In this document: positions 10,560-22,500 of the stretch, piece after piece
Numbering within the stretch: position 1 is the stretch's first letter
Layout: every line of letters starts with the position of its first letter
Source: Agapetus fuscipes
Taxonomy: Eukaryota > Arthropoda > Insecta > Trichoptera > Glossosomatidae
Length of the DNA stretch: 64,000 bases
Assembly (NCBI GenBank): GCA_951799405.1
Contig: OX637339.1
Location: 19,282,001-19,346,000, forward strand
Direction of reading: 5' to 3'
Position numbers and translations under genes: made by a program
Notes under the pieces: model-generated
Told to the model about the DNA's origin: nothing
Database searches by the model: none
What the model saw: the letters and a program-made list of their open reading frames with translations, nothing else

Positions 10560-13500
10560 GTGAGTGACTTTTTTATATATTATATAAAATTAATCTATAA
10601 TCTACAATCTAAGTTGCAAGGATATATTCATTTAAAGCTCTCAAATGCATGCCCACAAACAAACACGTGTAGTTCGCGCTTACAAAATATGCTGAGTGTG
10701 TACTTACAAACAAAATCCAAACCTCAAATGAACATATATGCCTTACTTACAACTTTTACCGACCTTCCCTGACACAGGGGTGACATTGGCAAAGTGAACC
10801 ATTTTTTACAGTATCGGTGGTCAGCCTCATACCAAGCTATAAGTCAAAGAAATAAAAATAAAATAGTAATAAAAAAAATACAAACTTTCAAAGTATCGAT
10901 GAATAAGTAACATATTAAGCTAACATGGGTTTCTCAGATAAATGCACATTTTTTCCTATTTTCTACGAAAGGAAACACTTTAAAATTGTAAAAATCCTGT
11001 AGTTTAGAAGTTTGTCATGAGCACTTCCTTATAATTAGTTCACTTACTATGAGAAGTTACTCCTTATAAAATGTTTTATCCACGATTTCTCAAATCAGTG
11101 AATCAGCACTTGTTCAGTTTTACCTTTAAAAGGTGGCGATACAGGTTCTCCTTCGGGAAAAACGCGGCAAGAAGTTACACTAAATGTGTATCTTAGTAGC
11201 GTTAGCGATTTTACCGTTTTTTGTATAAGTACTGTTTTATTTATATTAAAAACATAAATATTTGATAGGTTTTATTGTTGCAATAACACATATCAGTACA
11301 TACGAGTAAATATTGCCGTTTAAAATGCAGTATAAGCGACATTTTGATCAAAATTGAGTTATGAATGTTATCCTACTTGAAATTTTCCGCTCTTTCTAAT
11401 GCGCTAACTCCCATATCTCTACGATGTTTTTGTGTTGTGTATGCCCAAGCAAACAACTGAGTTTTCGAAGTATGGTTTTGATGTAACCGACAAGATTTTG
11501 GCCTTTTTTTGTCCTAAAGGCGCTTGTGACATGAAAAAATCGAAAAATATTGTAAAACCACATTAATAGGAATGCCAATAAATGCCTTTATTTTTTTAAT
11601 TTTCGAACTGTTTTGATTTTAACGATATGATAAAAAGTATAAAAGTTATGCCATTTTTCTGCAATCTCAAATTTTTAACTGCTCTCCTGAACAATTTAGT
11701 TTTTATTGGCTTTTAACCGTCGATATGTTTTTTTTTTTTTGGCAATATTGTGTCGTCACCCGTGCAGGTTGCTAGGGAAATGGCATACATATATTTTGTT
11801 ATCGGTTGCTAAAGACTGTATTCCCGTACAAGTGTGACGTTTGCTCGCCGAGAAACAGTTTTAAATTCAAATTTTTGCAGATTCCATTTCCGTATTTAAA
11901 AATGCAATTAACGCAAAATATATTTTATTAGAGCGAAAAATAGTTAACGTTATGTATTTTTTAGTTCACAGTTATTTTATACCGGGATGAATTCAGTAAC
12001 TACAATGTGTAATAATAATTAATTAATATGAATCAACACTTTAATTAAACTTCATTAAAACAACTCGTCTGCTAATAAACAATCCATTTCATTAACCGAC
12101 TTTTTTATTAAAATTCTTCTCAAAAGATCAACATACATATCATTCCCTGTTGTACTTGTACCTGTATCTAACCAACATTCCGCTAGAGGTGGCCAGTACC
12201 TACATCCGCATATGGGGCCGTCCATATATTACGTCATTCGAATTAAGGGGGGAGGGGGGAGTCTGGTCTGCGGATGACGGCAAATGACGTACGAGTACCA
12301 AAAGTGACGTCGTTCTTGTAAATACCAATTTCTACAAAATATACATAATATTATGTAAGATATATAACATTATTAATTATTAAGCTCATCCAATATTACA
12401 GCAAGAGGGGGGAGGAGTCATTAGATAATGACTATAGGATGATTGTAAGGGAGGGGGGGGGGTCGAAAATCGGCAAAAATCGATGACGTAATCTATGTGT
12501 CTCCAATTTTTTCTGTCTTTGCATACCTCTTTCATCTTCTCGACATTCATCACTCTCTTCATGTAGGTATATCGACGGTTAAAAGGCAGTAGAGCAAGCG
12601 ACAAAAAATAAATTGTTCAGGAGAGCAGCTTAAAGTTTGAGATTGCAGAAAAATGGCATAACTTTTTTATTTTTTATCATATCGTGAAAATCAAAACAGC
12701 TCTAAACTTAAAAAAATAAAGGCATTTATTGGCATTCCTATTAATGTGGTTTTACGATTTTTTTTTGTCACAAGCGCCATTAGCACAAATCTAATCTAAT
12801 CTAATCTAAGTTGCAAAATATAAGTGACATTAGAGATTCACATTATACCCATTTTCACAAAACAGACAATATAAAAACCCGAATCTCAAATGAACATACA
12901 CCCTGCAACTCCTGCCGACCTTCCCTGAAACAGGGGTGACATTGGCAAAGTGAACCATTTTCTACAGCATGGGTGGTCAGCCGCATACCGACCTATAAGT
13001 CAAGGAGCATACACAAAAAATCACATTTTTAAAATCAACAAATTATTATATGTATGGACATCAAAAACCAACAGAAAACAAATTAAACAAAAAAAGGACA
13101 AAATCTTGTCGATTACACCAAAACCATACTTCGAAAACGCAGTTGTTTGCTTGGGCATAAACAACATAAAAATCATCGTAGAGCTATTGGAGCCAAGACT
13201 TTCAAGAATTGGGGAGCCTCCCGCATCGGATTCTTTGACAAAAAAATGGGCGAACTGTCTGTGGACGAGTTGTCGTTGACCGATTTGTCGTTGACCGATT
13301 TGTCGTGAAACTGATATCTTCAGTACGTAATATAATATCAGGTAGTATCAGTAACTTAAGCCCTTTACAGAGGTTCGATTTCATATTAGCAAGCCAATGA
13401 AAATACCAAAGGTATTTCAGCGTGTCCGGTTGATGGCTCAATTGACTCCGAACATTCACAATATCCCTCGGCTACGTAAAACGCAACTTAGGTACACATA

Positions 13501-16500
13501 TAGTGTGACTTCTTGCCTGTGTTATCCCCGAAGGGGTCGCATGTGGCGAGTTGAACCTATTTATCTTTACAGGTAAGGGGGTCGGCCTTACGCCAACCAC
13601 TTCAGTTGAAGTGGGGGGTTTTCCCAGCTCCCGAGGGGGCTGGTTCTCATTTCTTGTGAAGGCTGAGTAAACCTTGCCGGTATTTTGGACTTGAAATAAG
13701 CACCGGAATGGGAAAGTAATTTCTGACATCCTCAGTGGGTATCGAACCCGAGCTCACGGCATAGAATGCAAGCACTCTACCAACTGAGCTATCGACCGGG
13801 CAGTAGCATTTTTTTGTTTTCTATTTTTCTATTTTGCATTGAATGATATGATTTCCTGTTATCATAGTACCGTCAAGGTTTACTGAGCCTTAAAAAAAAA
13901 TGAGAACTGGCTTCTGCGAAAATAGAGAAAAACCCTGATGTTCTCATACTGATAGGTGAAACTGAATAAGTGACATATGATGCTTACATGGGTTTCTTAG
14001 ATAAATGCATTTTTTCCTATTTTCTACGAGAGAAAACACTTAAGAAGTGTGAAAATCCTGTAGTTTAGAAGTTTGCCATGAGCACTTCCTTATAATTAGT
14101 TCACTTACTATGAGAAGTTACCGCTAATGAAATGTAGTATCCACGATTTCTCAAATCAGCGAATCAGCACTCATTCAGTTTTACAAATGTATGATAAAAT
14201 ATAATTTATATTAAAACACATCATTCTTATTTCTCGAAACGAACACTCTCATACATTGATAAGATATTCTATGAAAAACATTCAAATTATATTTGCCGGA
14301 AGTTTATAAAATAATGTAGATAACGTTTGCCAGATTTCACATTGGGTGGACCAGTCAAAGAGGTTTACCAAGCATTTGAGATTTGAGTTTTTTTTAAGTC
14401 ATGCGACATGTGTAGGCGCAAACTTACATGTGTCTTTTTGTGGGCATACATATTGATATACTGTTGTAAAATTTAATATGGCTAGTCACGTATTGCACCA
14501 TCCGCGTGACTAGGCTGGAATAAAGATATAGGTATTATTATTATTATTATTTATATAAATCCTAAATGTTAATGTGCCTTTGCAACTGAGATTATCATAG
14601 CATGACTCTGGATATCCCATTTTCATCATATATCACTATTTCAGGATTTGGGTCCATCTATACTATTGTTGGTCTTCCTTTAAAACGACATCCATTCTTT
14701 CTTTCTTCGTTAGTATATCTAAATCTAAATCTAAGTTGCAAAGGTATATATCATTTGAGATTCATATTAAATGCATTCCCACAAGCAGACACGCATAATT
14801 TCGCGCTATCCTACCAACCTATAAGTCAAGGAATATCTTTCATTATTATCTACCATACTCGTACGTCCAAGCCATCTTAGTTTTTATCTTCACTTTCACA
14901 CTTTCTCTTGCACCACGTTCTTCTCTTAATAAAAATATTGATGTGGCCCATTGTCAGAAGAAAACCATCAAAGTGGTATATTGTCAAAACAAAACAATCA
15001 AAGTGGTCCAAACAAAAAAAAATGAAAGTAGTTCATTATAAAAATATATTAATCAAAGTTGTCACTGGCCGACAAAAACAATCCATGTGGTCCATTGTCG
15101 ACATAAGTAGTCCATTGTCTAAGGAAAGCGCCCTTGGAGTGACTACATCACGAAACGGCGCTATAAAGAAATCATCAATCAAAGTGGTATATCGACAAAA
15201 AAAGTGGTCGATTGTCAGAAGAAAACAATGTTGTGGTTTAAGATAAAAAAATAAAAACAATCGAAGTGGTATCGATCAATAATAATAATAATAATAATCT
15301 AAGTTGCAAGGATATATTCATTCAAAGCTCTCAGATGTATGCCCACAAACAAACACGTGTAGTTCGCGCTTACAAATGCTGATTGTACTTATAAATAAAA
15401 TCCAAACCTCAAATGAACATAAGCCCTGCAACTCTTGCCGACATTCCCTGAAACAGGGGTGACATTGGCAAAGTAAACCATTTTTTACAGTATGGTCCAC
15501 AAAAACAATCCAAGTGGTCCATTGTCGACACAGATTAGTCCATTGTCAAAAGAAAACGATGAAAGTGGTCCATTGTCAAATAAAAAATAAAATGATCCGT
15601 TGTCAGAAGAAAACAATGTAAGTCCAAGGTCAAAAAATTATAACAATGGAAATGGTCCCTTGTCTAAAGAAAAAATCAAAGTGGTCCATTGTCAAAAAAA
15701 GACGTCCATTGTCAGAAAAACTATGTGGTTTTCCAAGATCAAAATAAAAACAATCGAAGTGGTATTGATCAATCGTCCACAGAAAGCAATCCAAGTGGTT
15801 CATTGTCGACACATAGTAGTCCATTGTCAAAAAAAAAGTGAGAAAGTGGCCCATTGTGAAATAAAAAAAAAATAAAGTGGATCATTGTCAAAAGAAAACA
15901 ATGCAGTTGTGCAAGATCAAAAATAAAAACAATTGAAATGGTCCCTTGTTGAAAGAATCAATCAAAGTGGTCCATTGTCAGAAAAAAAACCATGTGGTTG
16001 TCCAAGACAAAAAATAAAAACAATCCAAGTGGTATCGATCAACGGTTCACAAAAAACAATCCAAGTGGTCCATTGTCGATACAGATGAGTCCATTGTCAA
16101 AAAAAAAAAAAAACGATGAAAGTGGTCGATTGTCAAATAAAAAAATTAAGTGGTCCGTTGTCAGAAGAAAACAATGTAGTTGTCCAAGATCAACAAAATT
16201 ATAACAATGGAAATGGTCCCTTGTTGAAAGAATCAATCAAAGTGGTCCATTGTCAAAAAAGTGGTCCATTGTCAAAAGAAAACAATGTTGTTGTCCAAGA
16301 TAACAAAAATAAAAATAATCCTAGTGGTATTGATCAATGGTCCACAAAAAACAATCCAAGTGGTCCATTGTCGACACAGATTAGTCCATTGTCAAAAGAA
16401 AACGATGAAAATGGTCCATTGTCAAATAAAAAAATAAAGTGGTCCGTTGTTAGAAGAAAACAACGTAAGTAGTTGTCCAAGATCAAAAAATTATAACAAT

Positions 16501-19500
16501 GGAAATGGTCCGTTGTCGAAAGAAAACAAGCAAAGTGGCCTATTGTCAAAATCAAACTATCATAGTTGTCCAAAGTAAAAAAAAATGCATAGATATTCAA
16601 AGTGGTCCCCCGTCAAATGCGTTTTTTTACGTTTCGTCCTTTCTATGGTTTCCATAAAGGACAAGGACTTTTCTTTTGTGAAATATGAATCTTTTTTAAG
16701 GATTTTGCGATTTTATAAACAAGGGTGTTAAAGAATAAGGAAGCCATATAAACTTATCCGTTTAAAACTGAAAAAGGATTGTAAATTATTCATGCATATC
16801 TTTTTCGTATAAGTACATAAAAATAAAACCTAAAAGCATGTAAAAAGTGTAGGGTTAGAACTGTTAGAAGTCTCGACATATCTACCGATCGTATAAAATT
16901 TGAAAGAGGATGTGAAAGTTGAGGTACAAAAGAATGTGATGAAGAAGGTTTGGGCATGTGGAAAGAATGAATGATGATAGACTGACAAAGTATGTATACA
17001 AAGAAAGTGTGAAAGGAAAAAGAGGTAAGGGACGACCGAGAAAAGCATGGAGTTTGTGGAGATTGTGAAAGAATGGGATGTACAAAGCGAGCGTAAAAGA
17101 AGAAAATGCATGAAAAAGGTGATGGATATGAATGAATTGAAAGAGGTACGATAGGTAAGGATAGAAAAAAATGGAGGCAGCTCTGCAGAGGCTCTGGCCA
17201 CCCCTAGTGGAATGGCGACAGAGTTACAGTTACAGTTACAGTATGGGTAAATAGAAAGCGATTCAACACAGTCAAGCGTAAACAGCTGCTTAGACTGTCA
17301 AATATTTTTCATACAATTTATTTACAAATAAATAAAAAAAAGCTTTGGTGATGCTGGTCATTTTCCAGGTTTTGGAGGCGTTTCGTAATAAAATGCACGC
17401 GAAACTATTTTACCCAAAACCATAGATTGTATATATCCGTTTCAACCAAGACTTCATTGTAAACAGAGACGCGTGAGAGATGCCAATAAAAATCTCTGCA
17501 AATGAAAGTCGTGGGTACGAATCCCGGCGGAGCACAAAAAATACCACTTATATTTTCAAATATGCTCTTCACCAAATCCAGTCCATCCAGTCTTACAGCT
17601 TAAAAATTGGCGCTTTCTACAACAACGACCAAGCTCGCAGAGGTCTCTTGAAGTGTCATTCCCACATAAACAGCGCTTAACTTAAAACTAAACTACACAT
17701 ATAGTGTAACTTCTTGCCGAGTTATCCCCGAACAGTGGCGTGACTATCATACAAGCTAAAAAGCTAAGCATGCGTACCCTCAGAAATGCAAATAATGAAT
17801 ATTTTTGAGTAGATTACAGACATTTAAAGTCATTCGTATTTTTAAATTTCCCCCCATCAAAAGTCGTGTTGCTGCCATCTGTGTGTGGCAGTAGGTTATT
17901 ATTATTAGGCATTGATGAAGTAAACTCTGTTACGCAACCGTTATTGAGAAATGTATCCCTGTCGTTGTTTAACGTATGAAAAAAGCTTGATCTCTGTAAG
18001 CTTGTATGAATATAGTCGGTTAAGCTCTTTTGTCATTATAAATGAACACAATATTATTACAGATTGCGCTTGGGAGTACACATGATAATAATATCACCAT
18101 ATGCTTAGCTTTTCGTCCATTCAATTTTACGATTCCAGACTGGAGCCATTTACAGTTGTATGAATGACCGATTGTATTTTGAATAAACTGTCGCGTCAGG
18201 TGCGTTTTATTCGAATATCAGAATAATTGACTTATTCCTTGTTTGCGATCGAATCCACCTTTTTTGATAGTATATAAAATTAATTCCGGTGAAAATATTG
18301 TTGTGCCTTGTGAGGATCTTAAGTGTGTGAAGGTTTTATTGTTTCAATCCAAAATCTAAGTCCGAAGAAATTAAGAAGCACTGGGGAAAAGAAACATCGG
18401 GGTAAGATTTATTATTTGTAATTTAGTGCAACCTTAATTATCCAGCATGCGTATGGCAGAAACTGTAGGCACGCCACTGTCCCCGAAGGGGTTGCATGTG
18501 GCGAGTTGAACCTATTTTTTACAGGTAATCCAGAGTCATAATAAAAGAAGAGCTTATATGAAGAAGGTTATGACTCTGGAGGAAATGAAAGAAGTATGCA
18601 AGGATAGAAAGAAATGGCGGTTGATCTGTGATGTTGGCGGCTAGGGTTTGTTATAGTGAAATTGGTTTTATGATTTAGTTTTTTATGTCCATGTATATAT
18701 TGTTATTTTTATTCTTTGATTTAAAAAAATGTAATTTGTCATGTATGTTCCTTGACTTATAGGTTGTTATGCGGCTGACCACCCATAATATAAAAATTGG
18801 TTCACTTTGCCAATGTCACCCCTGTTTCAGGGAAGGACGGCAAGAGTTGCAAGGCTTATGTTCATTTGAGATTGGGTTTTTATATTGTAGGTCCACATGC
18901 GGCATGTGTTAGCGCGAAATTATACATATCTGCTTGTGGGAATGCATTTAGTATAAATCTTAAATGATATATATCTTTGCAGCTTAGATTAGATTAGATT
19001 AGAAGGGGGCCGGCCTTACGCCAACCACTTCAGTTGAAGTGGGGGGTTCCCGGCTTCCGAGAGGGCTGGTACTCAATTCTTGTGAAGGCTGAGTAAACCT
19101 TGCCGGTATTTTATTTTGAGGTTTGAAATAAACACCGAAACGGGAAATCATTTCTGACACCCTCGGCGGGATTCGAACCCGAGCTCACGGCATGGAATGC
19201 AAGCACTCTACCAACTGAGCTATCGACCTGGCACGCTCACGAAATAAATCATTCTAATATTATTATCATATATTATGAGGCTGACCACCCATACTGTAAA
19301 AAAATGGTTCACTTTGCCAATGTCACCCGTGTTTCAGGTAAGGTCGGCAAGAGTTGCAAGGCTTTTGTCCATTTGAGAATTGGGTTTTTTATATTGTAGG
19401 TCCACATGCGGCATGTGTGAGCGCGAAATTATGCATGTCTGCTTGTGGGAATGCATTTAATATGAATCTCAAATGATACATATCTTCGCAGCTTAGATTT

Positions 19501-22500
19501 AGATTAGATTTAGATTATAACACCACTGTTGTGTTCGACAGGTCTGGCTGACAGTTGTGTCCCATACTATACTTCAGTGCTGTAAGCTAGCTTCGGCTCC
19601 CAGATGTCTTATCTTGCTTGACAGTTTAAAAAAACAGTCATGCTGTGAAAAAATGACGTTCTAAAAATATCACTCCCTTACTAGTGTATTTATTTTTTGT
19701 GCAAATGAGGTTTGAGGATTTTTAAATATATTTAACTTTTTTCTCGGCGGGCAAACGGTAGTCTTATATAGAACTGCCGGCCCTTAGCAACCTAATCTAA
19801 TCTAATCTAAGTTGCAAATATATCGCTGCCTTAGTTCTTGTTTGTTGTATAGACCATTAAGCTAATTTTACATGAGCAATGTTTGCATACGTGTACTGGA
19901 CCAATGTGTCTTATGAAAACAGGAAATTTATTTAAAAAATATTTAAAACAACTCTCACATTATCGAGTTTTTACGTTTTTTCTTAGCTCAGATTGTGAAG
20001 AATATGATTCTTAAGACAACTGCATTAAAAAGTCCTATTCGACAAAATTGGTCTATACGGCAAACAAGAACTGGGGGAGCGATAAGTAACATTAAAGATT
20101 CACATTATATGCATTTTCACAGACAGACACGTATAAGTTCGCGCTTAAACATGCCGCATGTGGACCTACAATAAAAAAAAACCTGAATCTCAAATAAACA
20201 TACACCCTGCAACTCCTGCCGACCTTCCCTGAAACAGGGGTGACATTGGCAAAGTGAACAATTTTCTACAGCATGAGTGGTCAGCCGCATACCAACCTAT
20301 AAGTCAAGGAACATACACAACAAATAACATTTTCAAAATCAACAAATTCTAATTAAAAAAAAACGATAACAAAATATTTGTTTGCCTTTTCCCTAGCAAT
20401 TCTCACGGGTAACGACATTGTCTTTGCCGATTCACGTGCAGACCTCAACAGTTTCGTACTTTAATGTATAATCTGAGTTGCAAAGATGAATTAACATTTA
20501 AAATTCATATTTAATGCATGCCCACAAACAGACACGTGCAAGTTCTTGCTTACAAATTCTGCATGTGTGCTTACAAATCAAAAACCAAACCTCAAATAAA
20601 AATAAGCCCTGCAACTTTTGCCGACTTTCCTTGTAACAGGGGTGGCATTCACATAGTGAAACATTTTTTACAGTATGTGTGGTCAGCCTCATACCAACCT
20701 ATAAATCAAGGAATCATACGTAATAAGTCAAAAGGGTCCAACAATAGACAAAATTGGACCGCATAGAAAACCAAAAAAACGCAACTAAGCTACACATATA
20801 CCTAGCTATTTATTAAATTAATGGAGGCAGCTCTGCAGAGGTTGTGGCAACCCCTAGCGCAAAGCGTGACAGAGCTACAGTTACAGGTTCTATGAGACAC
20901 AATTATCCAGGTAATTTAAGACTTGCCTAGCACGCGAAGGCAATTTTAAAAGTAATTTGGCAGTCTGTCTCGAGGATCTAAATTGGCTCAGTAAGTGCAC
21001 TTTTTAAAGGAACCATTTGTGACGTCCTTTCATTCCGGGCTTTGGTCAATTGATCCATTTGCCTGAGGCACGTATTAAGTTCATCGTTTCCTTAAATTAG
21101 AGGTCAAAATCAGTGATGGTTTAAAAAATACAAGTAAAGAACATGGCATTGCTTTAACAAAAGGTAAACCAGCAGAGACAAATGGCTAGTATACTTATAC
21201 TTTACAATAAGGACCTGTCTTTACAAAAGGATAGCGACCAGCAAAGACAAATTGCTAGAACAATGAGGACCTGTCTTTACAAGAGGATGGCGACCAGTAG
21301 AGACAAATGCATAGCACAACAAGGAACTGCCTTTACAAGAGGATAGCGACCAGCAAAGACAAATTGCTAGAACAATGAGGACCTGTCTTTACAAGAAGAT
21401 GGCGACCAGTAGAGACAAATGCATAGCACAACAAGGAACTGCCTTTACAAGAGGATAGCGACCAGCAAAGACAAATTGTTAGAACAATGAGGACCTGTCT
21501 TTACAAGAGGATGGCGACCAGCAGAGACAAATGCATAGCACAACAAGGAACTGTCTTTACAAGAGGATAGCAACCAGCAGAGACAAATGTATAGCACAAC
21601 AAGGCACTGCCTTTACCAGAGGATGGCGACCAGTAGACACAAATGGCTAGCACAGCAAGACAATGCTTTTATAGAATGACATTTTCAAATTTGAGTTAAT
21701 TCCTACTTTTTTTGTTTCAGTTCTGGGAGATCATCTCAGAGGAGCATGGCATCGATCATTCTGGTATCTACAAAGGGACGTCCGATCTCCAGCTGGAGAG
21801 AATCAGCGTCTATTACAATGAGGCCTCAGGTATTATAGATTATACTCGTAGATCTATCTGTCTACTGAATTGATGATCAATGTCTTTGATCTCTGATCTT
21901 CCAGGCTTTTGCTTATCACTAGCCTCTCAAAGACTCTTGAGTGCAATTTGACAAAATGAAGATTCGTCTTTTAAACATAGCAATTTCGACACATTTGTTC
22001 ATGATGAGATTTTACGTTCTTCCAGTACCACATCTCAAATGGTATTGCGTCTTCTTTATTTTATTGATTGAATTTGTCCGTTTTCCGTTCAAAAAACATT
22101 GAATTTGTAAGATTTAAAAATGAGATTACTTAGAAAGAATATGATATGATTCCCATTCTCATTCCCTTAAAACACACTCCTAAGAACCAAAGTTTGTTTT
22201 AGTTCCAATGTTTTCATTTGCCCGTATGCCTCATGTCAAAACGTTTTTTCCAAAAATTCAAACAAATTCATCTCAAATGGTGTGTAATGCCAACAAACCA
22301 TAATATTTACTTCTTCTGGTTAAAAAAACACAAGCCACGTGTCTTTATTTGCTCTTAAATAAAGTACCTACCTACCTAATGTTTCATTTCCCCCAACAGC
22401 TCGTAAATTTGAAGTGGTTCTTAGTAGAAAGTAAATAAAAGTGAGAACATTCTTTTTAACTCTCTAAACTTTTCCAAATTAATCCAAATGGCTAAGAGCC

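Larger units (their letters stand above)
17689..19232 (-). repeat. SINE-A interrupted by a hAT and a LINE
   Basis: Three collinear blocks make one reversed SINE-A: 17689-17732, 18488-18528 and 19003-19232 (head with CTACCAACTGAGCTATCGACC). The gaps are a hAT element with a perfect TSD (17733-18479) and a LINE 3' end (18529-19002). Confidence 0.8.

Noticed and set aside
14908..16600. Several 60-120 codon frames rich in VVHCQKK or DNGPL motifs on both strands
   Set aside because: By-products of the GTGGTCCATTGTC minisatellite. They overlap on both strands and break at unit variants.
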